Shown piece by piece: positions 1 through 11,148 of a stretch of 64,000 nucleotides of DNA. The DNA is from Ochrobactrum sp. RH2CCR150. Lineage in GTDB: Bacteria > Pseudomonadota > Alphaproteobacteria > Rhizobiales > Rhizobiaceae. How positions within the stretch are numbered: the stretch's first letter is position 1; each line of letters begins with the position of its first letter. Below the pieces are notes generated by a model, which had not been told where the DNA came from, did not search any database, and saw only the letters and a program-made list of their open reading frames with translations. The stretch is taken from NCBI GenBank assembly GCA_014138095.1, contig JACGXE010000002.1, positions 682,001 to 746,000 on the forward strand, written 5' to 3'. The position numbers and the translations under genes are program-made.

Positions 1-751
1 CGATGGAACCGACCACCTGCCGGACCTTGCCGCGCGGCAATCCCTGACGGCGCGACGAGGTCAGCTCGACTTCCACCAGATCACCGCTCTCGGCATTTTC
101 CAGTTGAGCGGGATCAAGCTGCACCTCGGCCTGTTTGCGGTCCACAGGCTCCAGCCGCCATTCGTCATTGCCAAGCTTGCGCACGACGCCCAGCACCGCA
201 TTGGCGCGGTGTTCCAGCCGCTTCATCACGCGGGCAGTATAATCCGGGCCGTCGCGGTCTTCGTTGCGGAAAATCTTTGCCAGAACGCGGTCGCCGACCC
301 CGACTGCCGGACCACCGTCGGACTCCTTGTTGAGCCGCGTGCGGCGCACCAACACCACGGGCGGCTTGCCATAGGCGGCTTCGTCCCATTCGGCGGGACG
401 GGCCAGCAGCCCGCCATCATCATCGCGTCCCGTGACGTCCAGTACGGTGACGCTTGGCAGCGAGCCCGGACGTGACAGCTTGCGTGCGCGTTTTTCGACC
501 AGACCGTCATCGGCCAGTTCGCGCAACAGGTCTTTCAGATAGACCCGTGCATCGCCCTTGATGTTGAAAGCCTTGGCGAGTTCGCGCTTTCCGGCGCGGT
601 CAGGATTCTCCTCGATATATTTGAGGACTTCCTCACGCGTCGGCAGAAAAGCATGCGGATCGCCCGCATGCGCCTCCGATTTCGCCTGTGCTGCACGCCG
701 TTCGGTCCGCGCGGATCGACCGGAATCGGGTTTAGGAAAACGACGTGCCAA
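1..751 (-). CDS. rnr: Ribonuclease R, N-terminal part (cut by window edge)
   Basis: 3'-to-5' exoribonuclease of the RNB family, acting on structured RNA in the cytoplasm. Only the first 250 residues are present. They hold a basic N-terminus, a winged-helix segment (LPTREEVLKYIEENPDRAGK, about residues 31-50, then a helical stretch ending in LLRELADDGLVEKR) and the start of the cold-shock/OB region (GVGDRVLAKIFRN). The catalytic RNB domain lies outside the window. I chose the TTG at 749-751 because it sits 3 bases after the topA stop, with GAGGAG from the last topA codons as ribosome site, so translation is probably coupled to topA. The family call is firm for RNase R/VacB; the start is inferred. 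Confidence 0.85.
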   Translation of the reverse strand, partial: MARRFPKPDSGRSARTERRAAQAKSEAHAGDPHAFLPTREEVLKYIEENPDRAGKRELAKAFNIKGDARVYLKDLLRELADDGLVEKRARKLSRPGSLPSVTVLDVTGRDDDGGLLARPAEWDEAAYGKPPVVLVRRTRLNKESDGGPAVGVGDRVLAKIFRNEDRDGPDYTARVMKRLEHRANAVLGVVRKLGNDEWRLEPVDRKQAEVQLDPAQLENAESGDLVEVELTSSRRQGLPRGKVRQVVGSI

Positions 752-754
752 TTG

Positions 755-3400
755 TTACTCCTCTGCCGCTGCGGCCTTCTTAGCCTTCGATGGGGCTTTT
801 GCCTTTGCGGGAGCTTTCTTTGCTGCCGGTTTCTTGGCAGCGGCTTTCTTTTCAGTGCTGGCTGCGGATTTGCGGGCAGGAGCCTTCTTGCCCTTGAATG
901 AGCCAGCCTTTTCAGTGATCAGCGCCAGCGCTTCTTCCAGCGTAACACTTGCCGGGTCCTTGCCCTTCGGCAAAGTCGCATTGACCTTGCCCCAGTTCAC
1001 ATAAGGACCATAGCGTCCGTCACGCACGGTGATCGAACCGCCGTCCGGATGGTCGCCAAGCGTTGCCAGCGCTGCCGGCGTCGAACGCCCGCGACCGCCC
1101 TTGGACTGCTTGTCCGCAAGCACCGAAACGGCGCGATTGAGCCCGACCGAGAAGACTTCCTCGGCATTTTCCAGATTGGCGAATGTGCCGTCATGGCTGA
1201 CATAAGGTCCATAACGACCGATGCCCGCCGAAATCATCTTTCCGGTTTCCGGATGCTGGCCGACATCACGCGGTAGCGACAGCAAGGCGACAGCCTTTTC
1301 ATGGTCGACCGTATCCAGCGTCCAGCCCTTTGGCAGGCTGGCGCGCTTGGCTTCCTTGCCGTCACCGCGCTGGATATAGGGACCGAAACGGCCCGTCCGC
1401 GCAGTGATTTCCTCACCCGTGAAGGGATCTTTGCCGAGCGACTTCGGTTCGTCGGCTGCCGCGGCCTCGCCATTGGCTTCGCCGCCCAGCTGACGCGTAA
1501 ATTTGCACTCCGGATAGTTGGAGCAACCAACAAATGCGCCGTACTTGCCGAGTTTCAGCGACAGGATGCCGGTGCCGCAGGTTGGGCACGAACGCGGATC
1601 GCTTCCGTCCTCGCGGGCCGGGAAAGCCAGCGGAGCCAGTTCTTCGTTCAGCGCATCGAGAACATTGGTAACGCGCAGTTCCTTGATGTCATCGACCGAG
1701 CCGGAGAAATCGCGCCAGAAATCACGCAGCACATCTTTCCACGACAGCTTGCCGTCGGAAATAAGATCGAGCTTTTCTTCAAGGCTCGCCGTGAAATCAT
1801 ACTCGACATAACGGTCGAAGAAGCTTTCAAGGAAAGCCGTGACCAGACGGCCTTTTGGCTCAGGGATCAGCTTGCGCTTGTCCATGCTGATATATTCGCG
1901 ATCGCGCAGCGTGGCGAGCGTGGCGGCATAGGTCGAAGGACGACCGATGCCCAGCTCTTCCATCTTCTTGATCAGCGAGGCTTCCGAATAACGCGGCGGC
2001 GGTTCGGTCGAGTGCTGGGTCGCATCGATCTTTTCGCGTGCCAGTGTTTCGCCGCTGCGAATCTCCGGCAGCTTGGCGCTATCCTCGTCGTCTTCCTCTT
2101 CCTCGCGATGATCCATATAGGCTGCAAGGAAGCCGTCGAACTTCGTCACCGAGCCGTTGGCGCGCAGCATTGCCGAGCGTGAGCCGTTGACAGCTTCGAT
2201 ATCCGCCGTGGTGCGTTCGATATCTGCAGCCTGCATCTGGCTGGCGATTGCGCGCTTCCAGATCAGCTCATAAAGCCGTGCCTGATCTTCATCGAGATAG
2301 CGGCGCACTTCCTTCGGATGACGCGAAAACTCGGTCGGACGAATGGCTTCGTGCGCTTCCTGGGCGTTCTTGGCCTTGCTGGAATAATAGCGCGGCTTTT
2401 CCGGCACATATTTCGCGCCGAATGTTTCGCCAATAGCCTGACGCGCTGCGGTAATGGCCTCCGGGGCCATCTGCACGCCATCGGTACGCATATAGGTGAT
2501 CAGACCGGCAGTTTCGCCGCCGATGTCCACGCCTTCATAAAGGCGCTGCGCCACCTGCATGGTGCGCGATGCCGAGAAACCGAGCTGGCCGGAAGCGGCC
2601 TGCTGCAGGGTCGAGGTGGTGAAAGGCGGGCCGGGATTGCGCTTGGTCGGCTTGGCCTCGACCGAAATGGCCTTGAAGCTTGCGCCTTCCAGCATGGTGC
2701 GGATGCCGGTTGCCTGTTCGCCATTCTTGATGTCGAGCTTGCCGAGCTTCTTGCCGTCCACGGCGGTCAGGCGCGCCGTGAAGCCGTCATTGCGCGGCGT
2801 CTTCAAAAGGGCAGCTATGTTCCAGTATTCTTCGCGAATGAAGCGCTCGATCTCCGACTCACGATCGGCGACGAGGCGCAGCGCGACCGACTGCACGCGA
2901 CCAGCCGAACGTGCGCCGGGCAGCTTGCGCCACAGAACCGGCGACAGCGTGAAACCGAAAAGATAGTCGAGTGCACGACGCGCAAGATAGGCATCCACCA
3001 GCGGCTCATCGATATCGCGCGGATTGGCGATGGCGTCGAGCACGGCCTTCTTGGTGATGGCGTTGAACGCCACGCGCTTGACCGTCTTGCCCTTCAGCGC
3101 CTTTTTCTGATTGAGCACTTCCAGCACGTGCCAGGAGATGGCTTCACCTTCGCGATCCGGATCGGTTGCGAGAATGAGGCCGTCGCTGTCTTTCAGCGCT
3201 TTGACGATATCTGATAGTCGCTTGGAGGAATTGCCATCCACTTCCCACGACATGGCGAAATCTTCGTCCGGACGCACCGAGCCGTCCTTGGCTGGCAAGT
3301 CTCGCACGTGACCAAACGAAGCCAGAACCTTATAGTTCGAGCCCAGATATTTATTGATAGTTTTCGCCTTCGCAGGCGATTCGACAACGACGACGTTCAT
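755..3400 (-). CDS. topA: DNA topoisomerase I
   Basis: Type IA topoisomerase that relaxes negative supercoils. The 881 residues show the Toprim start (VVVVESPAKAKTINKYLG), the acidic triad in ATDPDREGEAISWHV, the active-site tyrosine in GLITYMRTDG (about residue 306), and a C4 zinc ribbon beginning CPTCGTGILSLKLGKYGAF near residue 600. Three further GRFGPY/GRYGPY repeats follow, typical of alphaproteobacterial TopA. The last 45 residues are a Lys/Ala/Pro-rich basic tail, expected to bind DNA or RNA polymerase. Length is normal. It is followed directly by rnr in what looks like one operon. The ATG start has no upstream in-frame alternative of similar quality. Confidence 0.98.
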   Translation of the reverse strand: MNVVVVESPAKAKTINKYLGSNYKVLASFGHVRDLPAKDGSVRPDEDFAMSWEVDGNSSKRLSDIVKALKDSDGLILATDPDREGEAISWHVLEVLNQKKALKGKTVKRVAFNAITKKAVLDAIANPRDIDEPLVDAYLARRALDYLFGFTLSPVLWRKLPGARSAGRVQSVALRLVADRESEIERFIREEYWNIAALLKTPRNDGFTARLTAVDGKKLGKLDIKNGEQATGIRTMLEGASFKAISVEAKPTKRNPGPPFTTSTLQQAASGQLGFSASRTMQVAQRLYEGVDIGGETAGLITYMRTDGVQMAPEAITAARQAIGETFGAKYVPEKPRYYSSKAKNAQEAHEAIRPTEFSRHPKEVRRYLDEDQARLYELIWKRAIASQMQAADIERTTADIEAVNGSRSAMLRANGSVTKFDGFLAAYMDHREEEEDDEDSAKLPEIRSGETLAREKIDATQHSTEPPPRYSEASLIKKMEELGIGRPSTYAATLATLRDREYISMDKRKLIPEPKGRLVTAFLESFFDRYVEYDFTASLEEKLDLISDGKLSWKDVLRDFWRDFSGSVDDIKELRVTNVLDALNEELAPLAFPAREDGSDPRSCPTCGTGILSLKLGKYGAFVGCSNYPECKFTRQLGGEANGEAAAADEPKSLGKDPFTGEEITARTGRFGPYIQRGDGKEAKRASLPKGWTLDTVDHEKAVALLSLPRDVGQHPETGKMISAGIGRYGPYVSHDGTFANLENAEEVFSVGLNRAVSVLADKQSKGGRGRSTPAALATLGDHPDGGSITVRDGRYGPYVNWGKVNATLPKGKDPASVTLEEALALITEKAGSFKGKKAPARKSAASTEKKAAAKKPAAKKAPAKAKAPSKAKKAAAAEE

Positions 3401-3650
3401 TTAAAACAGCCCAGATTCGCGCCCCGCAGAGGCATTTTGCCTCCCAACCGCGTCACAATAGTTGCCTTCCACATGAACAGAGGGCGGCGTTTGGTCAAGA
3501 GGACGAGACAAAAAATCGCTAAATACAACTATAAATAGTGATTGCCAGATATGTAACTTTTGATAGATTCGCAGTCAAATATGGTCGGAACGTTCATAAT
3601 TTGCATAGTGATTTTCTAATAAAGCAACTTGCTTATTTGTTGGGGGCAGC
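3401..3650. promoter_or_regulatory. Intergenic region between topA and a small rightward gene
   Basis: An AT-rich stretch (notably 3520-3640) separates the divergent topA and the small gene at 3651. It must hold the topA promoter on the minus strand and probably a rightward one. I cannot name clear -35/-10 boxes with confidence. Confidence 0.3.
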
Positions 3651-3818
3651 ATGAAGCAACGTCGTGAAGATAATCCTGAAACTCTCATATATATAGAACA
3701 GATGCTCGGAGAACTGGGGAAACTGGCGAAAAAGACAGACAACCCTTTATTGACTTACATGATTCAAATGGCTTCGGAAGAGGCGAAGGATCTGATCGAG
3801 GGGAAGCGAAATCATTAA
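3651..3818 (+). CDS. Small hypothetical protein, 55 aa
   Basis: A short charged, helical protein beginning MKQRREDNPETLIYIEQMLG and ending EGKRNH. It has no membrane segment or signal peptide. The support is a G-rich ribosome site (GGGGGC) 4 bases before the ATG, an amphipathic composition rather than random sequence, and its own upstream AT-rich region. It converges on dprA with a gap of 20 bases. Small proteins of this kind are common in Brucellaceae, but I do not recognise a function. Confidence 0.55.
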   Translation: MKQRREDNPETLIYIEQMLGELGKLAKKTDNPLLTYMIQMASEEAKDLIEGKRNH

Positions 3819-3838
3819 AGGCATAGACGGGTCACAGA

Positions 3839-5005
3839 TCACCCTTCGGGGAGGAGGGCGATCTGGTTGCCGGGGTAGCGCACAAGGCGCCCGGCCAGAT
3901 CAAGCTCCAGCAAAATAAGCTGGACCTGACTGGCGCCGATGCCGGTGTGGCGGACAAGACTATCGATATCGACAGGACTTGGACCGAGAACGTCTACAAT
4001 ACGGTATCGCTCCTCATCCGTCATAAGCGCTGGCATCTCGTCCAGAGGCTCTTCCAGTTGATGGTTACCGTCAGCTAGTGGAAGATCGGCGGCAAAAAGG
4101 TCTTGCGGTCGCAAGATCGGATTGAGCGCCTCGATCACATCTTCGACGCCTGTGACCAGTGTTGCGCCCTGTTTAAGAAGCGCATTGGTGCCGCGGGCGC
4201 GTGGGTCGAGCGGTGAGCCGGGCACGGCAAAGACCGTGCGGCCCAGTTCGCCCGCCATGCGCGCGCTGATAAGGGAACCGGAGCGTTCCGCTGCCTCAAC
4301 GACGATCAGGCCGAGCGAAAGCCCGGCAATGATGCGATTGCGGCGCGGAAAATCGCGGGAGCGCGGTTCTGCGCCCATCGGCATTTCCGTGATCAGAGCG
4401 CCGTCATGTTCCGGGATTGCGCGATAGAGCGGCAGGTTTTCGGGCGGGTAGGGGCGGTCCAGCCCTCCGGCCAGCACGGCGACCGTGCCGCTTGTCATGC
4501 TGGCTTTGTGCGCGGCGGCGTCAATGCCTCGCGCCAAGCCGGAAATCACGGCAAAGCCTGCATCCCCGAGATCGCGAGCCAGCTTTTCCGTAAAGCGCGC
4601 ACCAGCAACAGACGCATTGCGTGAACCGACGATGGCAACGGGCGGCTTGCGAAACACTTTTTCGCTGCCATTGATGATCACCAAAGGCGGCGGCGCTTCG
4701 CAGTTCTTCAGCTGCTGCGGATAATCCGGTTCGCCCATGCCGACGAGGCGCGCACCATGGCGCTCAATTGCCTCCAGCTCACGCTCGGCATCTTCCATCG
4801 GCAAAATGCGCAGCGGTCTGGTGCTGCCGCCCCGGATGTTGAGATCGGGCAGTCGCTCCAGCGCATTGGCGGCAGAGCCGCAAAACAGGATAAGGTCGCG
4901 AAAGGTAACCGCTCCGATATTGTCAGTGCGAATAAGGCGCAGCCAGTTCAATCTCTGGCGATCTGAAAGGCGAATTCCGGTTTTCGAATTCGCGCCCTCC
5001 ATCAC
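3839..5005 (-). CDS. dprA: DNA-processing protein DprA
   Basis: Binds single-stranded DNA and loads RecA during natural transformation. The 388 residues carry the Rossmann-like DprA/Smf core: GSRNAS (about 125), [22 protein letters not shown], and the signature [20 protein letters not shown]-terminal winged helix (about 320-385) follows. The N-terminus has a SAM-like helical region. The start lies within the ATGA overlap with the end of plsY (5002-5005), so the two genes are translationally coupled. The gene is often present in organisms not known to be competent, so presence alone does not show competence. Confidence 0.95.
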   Translation of the reverse strand: MMEGANSKTGIRLSDRQRLNWLRLIRTDNIGAVTFRDLILFCGSAANALERLPDLNIRGGSTRPLRILPMEDAERELEAIERHGARLVGMGEPDYPQQLKNCEAPPPLVIINGSEKVFRKPPVAIVGSRNASVAGARFTEKLARDLGDAGFAVISGLARGIDAAAHKASMTSGTVAVLAGGLDRPYPPENLPLYRAIPEHDGALITEMPMGAEPRSRDFPRRNRIIAGLSLGLIVVEAAERSGSLISARMAGELGRTVFAVPGSPLDPRARGTNALLKQGATLVTGVEDVIEALNPILRPQDLFAADLPLADGNHQLEEPLDEMPALMTDEERYRIVDVLGPSPVDIDSLVRHTGIGASQVQLILLELDLAGRLVRYPGNQIALLPEG

Positions 5006-5607
5006 CCCTTGGCTCCGATACGGCTTTCAGTGCCGTTCAGAAGCCGCTTTATATTGGCGTGATGCTTGAAGAAGATGATCACTGTTAGCACCGCGAACAG
5101 ACCTGCAATCGCGTGGTCACCTTTGAAATAAAGGCTGATCGGCACGATAACACTGGCGAGAAGGGCGGAGAGTGACGAGTAGCGCGTGACGATTGCGGTC
5201 ACAATCCAGACCGCAGCAAAGATCAATGCGCCAGGCCATGCTAAGCCGATCAGAATGCCGAGATAGGTTGCAACGCCTTTGCCACCCTTGAAGCCGATCC
5301 ACACCGGAAAGAGATGGCCGATAAACGCGCCAAAACCGGCGGCAATGGCGGCTGCCTCACCATAACGCCACGCGATCAGCACCGCAAAGGTCCCTTTCAG
5401 CGCATCAAGGATGAGCGTCGCTGCGGCGAGCTTCTTGTTACCAGTGCGCAGCACATTGGTTGCGCCGATATTGCCCGAGCCGATGGAGCGCACATCACCC
5501 AAGCCCGCCAGACGGGTCAGGATAAGCCCGAAAGGAATGGAACCGAGGAGATAGCCGAAAATAAGTGTCGCGACGTGCACGAGATTAAAGAAACCGGTTT
5601 CGGCCAT
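5002..5607 (-). CDS. plsY: Acyl-phosphate glycerol-3-phosphate acyltransferase PlsY
   Basis: Integral membrane enzyme that moves the acyl group from acyl-phosphate to glycerol-3-phosphate, the first step of phospholipid synthesis. The 201 residues include the hallmark motifs [37 protein letters not shown] and [13 protein letters not shown], and about five hydrophobic segments. Length is typical. It sits upstream of dprA with a 4-base overlap. Confidence 0.96.
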   Translation of the reverse strand: MAETGFFNLVHVATLIFGYLLGSIPFGLILTRLAGLGDVRSIGSGNIGATNVLRTGNKKLAAATLILDALKGTFAVLIAWRYGEAAAIAAGFGAFIGHLFPVWIGFKGGKGVATYLGILIGLAWPGALIFAAVWIVTAIVTRYSSLSALLASVIVPISLYFKGDHAIAGLFAVLTVIIFFKHHANIKRLLNGTESRIGAKG

Positions 5608-5678
5608 ATAGATTCCCTCTGGCTTTTATTTTTATCCCTGGTCCCGAAAAGATTTCCCCCTTTCGGGACCATGGATTC

Positions 5679-6965
5679 TTATGCCGAATACACGGTCTTG
5701 CCGGCGACTATAGTGCGGACCACGCGGCCCTGGAAGCGGGCGCTTTCAAAACAGCTGTTCTTTGAAAGCGAGTGCAGGTCTTCCTCACGCACAATCCACG
5801 GTTCATCGAGATCGACGATTGTAAGATCAGCCGAAGCACCCGGCTTGAGCGTGCCTGCATCCAGACCAAAAATCTTTGCCGGAGCGGTAGAGAGCACCTC
5901 AACCAGACGCAGCAGCGGAATGCTGTCGTTGTGATAAAGGCGAAGGGCCGCGCCCAGAAGCGTTTCCAGACCAATGGCTCCGGCTTCTGCATCCGCGAAA
6001 GGCAGGCGCTTGGTGTCCACGTCCTGCGGGTCATGGGCGGAGACGACAATATCGATTGTGCCGTTCTTGACCGCCTCGACCATGGCAAGCCGGTCCTGTT
6101 CGCTGCGCAGCGGCGGCGACAGGCGGAAGAAGGTGCGGAACTCACCAATGTCGTTTTCATTGAGCGACAGGTGATTGATCGATACGCCAGCCGTTACCTT
6201 TGCGCCAAGGTCCTTGGCGCGGCGCATGGCATCTGCCGACATGGCGCAAGAAAGCTGCGCTGCGTGATAATTGCTGTTGGTCAGCGCAGCGAGGCGCAAA
6301 TCGCGCTCCAGCGGGATGACTTCGGCTTCACGCGGGCTTCCAGACAGGCCGAGCCAGCTCGCGAACAGACCCTCATTCATCACGCCGGTTGCGCCGAGAT
6401 AAGGATCGCGGGTTTCGCAGGCGATGACCGCATTGAAGTCGCGGGAATAGGTCAGCGCGCGGCGCATCAGCTGCGTATTCGCAATCGTCTGGCGACCTTC
6501 GGTGAAGGCGACAGCGCCTGCATCGCGGAGCAGACCGATTTCGGTCATTTCTTCGCCGTGCAGCCCCTTAGTGATGGCAGCAGCCGGGTGCACATTGACG
6601 ACGGCTGTATCGCGCGCAGTCCGCTTGACGAACTCCACCAATGCCACATCGTCGATAACCGGATCGGTATCCGGCATCATGATGATCGAGGTGACACCAC
6701 CAGCTGCGGCAGCGCGGCTGGCCGATGCAATGGTTTCACGATGCTCTGCGCCCGGCTCACCTATAAACACCCGCGAGTCGACCAGACCGGGGAGAACAGC
6801 CTTGCCGTCCAGATCGATGATTTCAGCACCTTCCGGTGCGCCCTGATTGCGGGCATCCGCTCCGGCGGCAATGATCTTGCCGTCGCGGATCAGCACACTG
6901 CCGACCTCATCGAGACCACGCGACGGATCGACGATGCGCGCATTTTCAAACAGAACCGCGCTCAT
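5679..6965 (-). CDS. pyrC: Dihydroorotase-like protein with degenerate metal site (PyrC'/PyrX type)
   Basis: Member of the amidohydrolase/dihydroorotase family, 428 residues, next to and overlapping pyrB by 4 bases. The usual metal motif after PGLVD is D-x-H-x-H; here it reads [14 protein letters not shown], so both ligand histidines are replaced (Arg and Phe). Parts of other motifs remain ([16 protein letters not shown]). In Pseudomonas and relatives, an inactive dihydroorotase homologue (PyrC') forms a complex with PyrB and is needed for aspartate transcarbamoylase assembly. By that precedent this copy probably has a structural role and an active PyrC should be encoded elsewhere. Often annotated simply as dihydroorotase. 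Confidence 0.88.
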   Translation of the reverse strand: MSAVLFENARIVDPSRGLDEVGSVLIRDGKIIAAGADARNQGAPEGAEIIDLDGKAVLPGLVDSRVFIGEPGAEHRETIASASRAAAAGGVTSIIMMPDTDPVIDDVALVEFVKRTARDTAVVNVHPAAAITKGLHGEEMTEIGLLRDAGAVAFTEGRQTIANTQLMRRALTYSRDFNAVIACETRDPYLGATGVMNEGLFASWLGLSGSPREAEVIPLERDLRLAALTNSNYHAAQLSCAMSADAMRRAKDLGAKVTAGVSINHLSLNENDIGEFRTFFRLSPPLRSEQDRLAMVEAVKNGTIDIVVSAHDPQDVDTKRLPFADAEAGAIGLETLLGAALRLYHNDSIPLLRLVEVLSTAPAKIFGLDAGTLKPGASADLTIVDLDEPWIVREEDLHSLSKNSCFESARFQGRVVRTIVAGKTVYSA

Positions 6966-7930
6966 GCTGCTTCTCCATTGCTTGGATTACGGCGCGGATC
7001 GAGCAGTGCTTCCATCACCGCCATGCGCACGGCGACGCCCATTTCCACCTGCTGCTGGATCACACTCTGCGGGCCATCGGCGACATCGGAGGCGATTTCA
7101 ACGCCACGGTTCATCGGGCCGGGATGCATCACGAGTGCATCAGGCTTGGCATGTTTCAGTTTCTCCTTATCAAGGCCGTAGAAACGGAAATATTCGCGCA
7201 CGGAAGGCACGAAGGATCCGGCCATGCGCTCACGCTGCAAGCGCAGCATCATGACCACGTCGGCACCTTTCAGGCCTTCTTCCATCGAGTTGAAGACTTC
7301 AACGCTCATATCCGCCATGCCGGAAGGCAGAAGCGTGGATGGAGCGACGACGCGAACGCGTGCGCCGAGTGCATTAAGAAGCAGAATGTTGGAGCGTGCC
7401 ACGCGGGAGTGGAGTACATCGCCGCAAATGGCGACAATCAGGTTTTCGATCTGGCCTTTGGCGCGACGGATTGTCAGCGCATCGAGCAGGGCCTGCGTGG
7501 GGTGTTCATGCGCGCCATCGCCCGCATTGACGACCGAGCAGCCGACTTTCTGCGCGAGCAGGGCGGCAGCACCGGCAGAGGCGTGACGGATGACCAGAAT
7601 ATCCGGTTGCATCGCGTTCAGCGTCATCGCCGTATCGATGAGCGTTTCGCCCTTCTTGACCGACGAATTGCCGACCGACATGTTCATCACGTCGGCACCG
7701 AGCCGTTTGCCGGCCAGTTCGAACGACGATTGCGTTCGCGTCGATGCTTCGAAGAAAAGATTGATTTGCGTGCGACCGCGCAGCACGGACTTTTTCTTCT
7801 CTGGCTGCCGGGATACGGCGATTTCCTGATCTGCAAGATCAAGAAGGCAGAGAATGTCCAGGGGCGATAGCCCCTTGATGCCAAGCAGGTGGCGGTGAGG
7901 GAAAAGCGGAGAGACCGGTTCTTTTATCAT
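6962..7930 (-). CDS. pyrB: Aspartate carbamoyltransferase catalytic subunit
   Basis: Joins carbamoyl phosphate and aspartate in de novo pyrimidine synthesis. The 322 residues contain the carbamoyl-phosphate signature in [20 protein letters not shown] (about 58-77), the loop motif [12 protein letters not shown], and [12 protein letters not shown] near the C-terminus. Length matches the family. The stop overlaps the start of the dihydroorotase-like gene (ATGA, 6962-6965), consistent with a stoichiometric PyrB-PyrC' complex. Confidence 0.97.
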   Translation of the reverse strand: MIKEPVSPLFPHRHLLGIKGLSPLDILCLLDLADQEIAVSRQPEKKKSVLRGRTQINLFFEASTRTQSSFELAGKRLGADVMNMSVGNSSVKKGETLIDTAMTLNAMQPDILVIRHASAGAAALLAQKVGCSVVNAGDGAHEHPTQALLDALTIRRAKGQIENLIVAICGDVLHSRVARSNILLLNALGARVRVVAPSTLLPSGMADMSVEVFNSMEEGLKGADVVMMLRLQRERMAGSFVPSVREYFRFYGLDKEKLKHAKPDALVMHPGPMNRGVEIASDVADGPQSVIQQQVEMGVAVRMAVMEALLDPRRNPSNGEAA

Positions 7931-8113
7931 GGCAAGTCACCCGTATAGGACCATGAGGGAGGTCCCGCAACCGTCCTTATAACGGCATATGCCGATTCCC
8001 CAAGAAAAACCTGTGCCGTCCCGGCAACAAATTCGGGAAAGGGAGGCAAATTCTTAGCAAATTGGATGCAAGAGGACTAAGTTACCCCCAAACGAACAGC
8101 ACGGAATGAGCTT

Positions 8114-9742
8114 TTGAAAACGCACGAAGTCACGAACCAGACGCCATCCATGGCAGGCACCAATGCATATCTGGCCGATCCGCTTCTGATGCAGATTGCG
8201 GCTCGTTTTCCAAAAGAGCTTCATAATGAGCTGGAACAGACGGGGCGTTTTGTGCTGTCGGCAGAAGCGCAGGATCTGGCGCGGCTGGCCAATACCGAAC
8301 TGCCAAAGCTGCGCACGCATGACCGGCAGGGCAACCGGATCGATATCGTCGAATACCACCCCGCCTATCACGCGCTCATGCGCCGGTCGATCGCGCATGG
8401 CCTGCATTGCTCGATTTGGGAGGATAATCCGGCGGAAACCGGCCGTCGCCATCAGGCGCGTGCAGCGCGTTTCTATCTGACGGCGCAGCTTGAGGCAGGG
8501 CACCTTTGCCCGCTCACAATGACAAGTGCATCTCTTGCGGCAGTGATGGGCGCGCCGGATATCTACAAGGAATGGTCGCCTGCGGTTATGTCGCGCAAAT
8601 ACGACTTCTCGCAAAAGCCTGCGCTGAGTAAAAACGGTGTTACGCTGGGCATGGGCATGACGGAAAAGCAGGGTGGCACGGATGTGCGTACCAACACCAC
8701 CCGCGCGACAGTCAATGAGGATGGCACCTATACGATCACCGGGCATAAATGGTTCATGTCTGCGCCAATGTCGGATGCATTTCTGGTTCTGGCGCAAGTT
8801 GATGAGCAGCTTTCCTGTTTTCTGGTTCCGCGCCTCACAGCGGAAGGTAAAGGCAATGGCTTTGCCTTCCAGCGTCTCAAGGACAAGCTCGGCAACAAGT
8901 CCAACGCCTCTTCGGAAGTCGAATTCGATGGCGCTATCGGCCACCTGATCGGCAGTCCGGGCGAGGGCGTGAAAACCATCATGGACATGGTGACGCTGAC
9001 GCGGCTCGATTGCGCGGTTGCGTCGGCAGGACTGATGCGCTCCGGTCTGGCCGAAGCCGTGCACCATTGCCGTCATCGCGAGGTCTTCGGCAAGCCGCTG
9101 ATCGAACAGCCTTTGATGAGCCGTGTTCTGGCAGACATGGCGCTGGATGTTGCGGGAGCGACCGCACTTTCCATGCGCCTTGCCCGTGCCTTCGATATGG
9201 CCGCCAGCGACCGCGCCGAGGCAGCTTTCGCCCGCTGCATGACGCCGGTGGTCAAATATTGGGTATGCAAGATTGCGCCTGCGCTGCTTTACGAAGCCAT
9301 GGAGTGCCTTGGTGGCAATGGCTATATCGAAGAGGGCAATCTGGCGCGCGCCTATCGCGAAGCACCGGTCAATGCGATCTGGGAAGGCTCCGGCAATGTC
9401 ATGGCGCTGGATGTGGCGCGTGTGTTGTCGCGTGCGCCCGGCCTGTTTGATGAAGTGCTGGAATGGATCGGTGGCCAGCTTGGCCCACGCGGGCAGGGCA
9501 CCATCGACGTGCTACGCGCCGCTCTACAGCTCACGGAAACGGATCAGGGCGTTGCGCGTCTTCTGACGGAGCAGCTTGGCTATGCAGCCGCTGCTGCGGA
9601 ATTGCGTCAGCTGGGCGCGGACGACATCGCCGACGCTTTCATCGAAACGCGCCTTGGCGGTCAGTGGCGCAGCACCTATGGCATGCTGGATGCACGTCAT
9701 GACGCGCTGCGCATTCTCGACCAGCTTTATCCAGCGTCGTAA
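8114..9742 (+). CDS. aidB: AidB-like acyl-CoA dehydrogenase
   Basis: Flavoprotein of the acyl-CoA dehydrogenase superfamily, 542 residues, which is the AidB length. The N-terminus HEVTNQ followed by a Y-L-A-D-P-L segment matches the AidB family pattern and supports the TTG start at 8114 over the internal ATG at 8150. Further AidB-like motifs are [35 protein letters not shown] and [20 protein letters not shown]. In E. coli AidB is part of the alkylation response and binds DNA; in Brucella it has been linked to cell division. Its 3' end overlaps the convergent ruvX by 16 bases. Confidence 0.87.
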   Translation: MKTHEVTNQTPSMAGTNAYLADPLLMQIAARFPKELHNELEQTGRFVLSAEAQDLARLANTELPKLRTHDRQGNRIDIVEYHPAYHALMRRSIAHGLHCSIWEDNPAETGRRHQARAARFYLTAQLEAGHLCPLTMTSASLAAVMGAPDIYKEWSPAVMSRKYDFSQKPALSKNGVTLGMGMTEKQGGTDVRTNTTRATVNEDGTYTITGHKWFMSAPMSDAFLVLAQVDEQLSCFLVPRLTAEGKGNGFAFQRLKDKLGNKSNASSEVEFDGAIGHLIGSPGEGVKTIMDMVTLTRLDCAVASAGLMRSGLAEAVHHCRHREVFGKPLIEQPLMSRVLADMALDVAGATALSMRLARAFDMAASDRAEAAFARCMTPVVKYWVCKIAPALLYEAMECLGGNGYIEEGNLARAYREAPVNAIWEGSGNVMALDVARVLSRAPGLFDEVLEWIGGQLGPRGQGTIDVLRAALQLTETDQGVARLLTEQLGYAAAAAELRQLGADDIADAFIETRLGGQWRSTYGMLDARHDALRILDQLYPAS

Positions 9743-10227
9743 TCATCGTCGGCTTCCGACCGCCTGATCAGATGCAGGCGGTCAAGCGCGCCTTGCAGGA
9801 TAAACGCGGCGGCTGCCGAATCGATGCGTTCGGCCCGCTTGCCACGCGAGACGTCCATGCCAATCAGGGCGCGCTCGGCGGCAACGGTGGACAGTCTTTC
9901 GTCCCAGAACACGAAAGGCAGGTCGGTAAGCGGTTGCATGGTGCGCACGAAAGCCCGGGTCGCCTGAACGCGCGGACCGGAGGTGCCGTCCATATTCATC
10001 GGCAAGCCGATCACGATCACGCCCACTTTATCCACCGCCAGCGCCTTCAACAGCGCCTGCGCATCCAGCGTGAATTTCACCCGTTTTATGACGGGACGTG
10101 GATTCGCAAAGGAAAAGCCGAGGTCCGAAACAGCAAGCCCGATGGTCTTGGTCCCAAGATCCAATCCGGCAATCGTCTGTCCGGGCTTAAGCAGTGCCGG
10201 GATTTCTTCGATTTCAACGATAGCCAT
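9727..10227 (-). CDS. ruvX: Putative pre-16S rRNA nuclease RuvX/YqgF
   Basis: RNase H-fold protein of the YqgF family, 166 residues. The motif [17 protein letters not shown] carries the first catalytic Asp; [17 protein letters not shown] and [15 protein letters not shown] carry the others. It is expected to process the 5' end of 16S rRNA. It is convergent with, and overlaps, the AidB-like gene. Confidence 0.95.
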   Translation of the reverse strand: MAIVEIEEIPALLKPGQTIAGLDLGTKTIGLAVSDLGFSFANPRPVIKRVKFTLDAQALLKALAVDKVGVIVIGLPMNMDGTSGPRVQATRAFVRTMQPLTDLPFVFWDERLSTVAAERALIGMDVSRGKRAERIDSAAAAFILQGALDRLHLIRRSEADDDYDAG

Positions 10228-10326
10228 AAGTCCTCATCGGAATTTGAAGTCTCGTCATATTGCTTTCAACGTTATGGGCGTCATATCTGTTCTCAACCCG
10301 GAAATCGAGATCGAAGGAGAATCTAC

Positions 10327-11034
10327 ATGAAACTGACCTGGCTCGGCCACGCCGCCTTTCGCATTGAAACAGCACAAGCGGTCATCCTCATCGATCCGTT
10401 CCTGAACGGAAATCCCGGTGCAAAGGGCATCGACTTCAAGGAAGCGACCAAGGGCGTCACCCATATCGCATTGACCCATGGTCATGGCGACCATATCGGC
10501 GACACTGTTGCCATCGCGAAGGAACATGGCGCAACTGTCATCGCCAATGCCGATCTGGCAAGCTGGCTCAGCACGCAGGGCGTCGAGAAACTAGAGATGG
10601 GCAATACGGGCGGTACGCAGTCGCATGACAGTTTCTCGGTCACTTTTGTCAACGCGTTGCATTCCTCGGCATTTCTGACAGAAAACGGCGTCTCGCAGGC
10701 GCTCGGCAACCCGAATGGTCTGGTGTTCCATTTCGAGAACGACCCAACGCTTTATCACATGGGCGATACAGATATTTTCTCCGACATGGCGCTCATTAAC
10801 GAGTTGCATCAGCCTGAAATCGGCATCGTGCCGGTTGGCGACCGATTCACCATGGGCGGTGCAGTGGCGGCGCTGGCCTGCCAGCGATACTTCAATTTCA
10901 AGACTGTACTGCCATGCCATTACGGCTCGTTCCCAATGATCGACCAGACGGCAGACAAGTTCATTGCTGGCATGGCCGACCATCCGGGCACGAAGGTTCT
11001 GGCACATCCTGCGGGCACCGTTCACAGCTTCTAA
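10327..11034 (+). CDS. UPF0173 metal-dependent hydrolase (metallo-beta-lactamase fold)
   Basis: 235 residues of the YtkL/UPF0173 family. Metal-site motifs are [11 protein letters not shown] (about 56-66) and the later [12 protein letters not shown] and LPCHYGSFP. The start [14 protein letters not shown] is the family N-terminus and has a GAAGGAGA ribosome site 5-10 bases upstream; longer in-frame extensions upstream read through the ruvX region antisense and are rejected. Substrate unknown. Confidence 0.93.
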   Translation: MKLTWLGHAAFRIETAQAVILIDPFLNGNPGAKGIDFKEATKGVTHIALTHGHGDHIGDTVAIAKEHGATVIANADLASWLSTQGVEKLEMGNTGGTQSHDSFSVTFVNALHSSAFLTENGVSQALGNPNGLVFHFENDPTLYHMGDTDIFSDMALINELHQPEIGIVPVGDRFTMGGAVAALACQRYFNFKTVLPCHYGSFPMIDQTADKFIAGMADHPGTKVLAHPAGTVHSF

Positions 11035-11148
11035 ACCCCGTTGAAGTGCAAGAAATGTTGCGCTTCAACAATCGCGCCGTTATAGCCGTAGCAAAGAACC
11101 TTCAGGCTGGCGGTTCGCCGCCCTGATCTAGCATTTGCGGAGAACAGA

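Noticed and set aside
1301..2182. Long rightward frame opposite topA
   Set aside because: It is antisense to conserved topA motifs; typical GC-rich shadow frame without a ribosome site.
5772..7181. 469-residue rightward frame across pyrB and the dihydroorotase-like gene
   Set aside because: Antisense to two clearly conserved genes, crosses their junction and has low-complexity composition.
8054..9076. 340-residue leftward frame opposite the AidB-like gene
   Set aside because: Antisense shadow of a full-length conserved enzyme.
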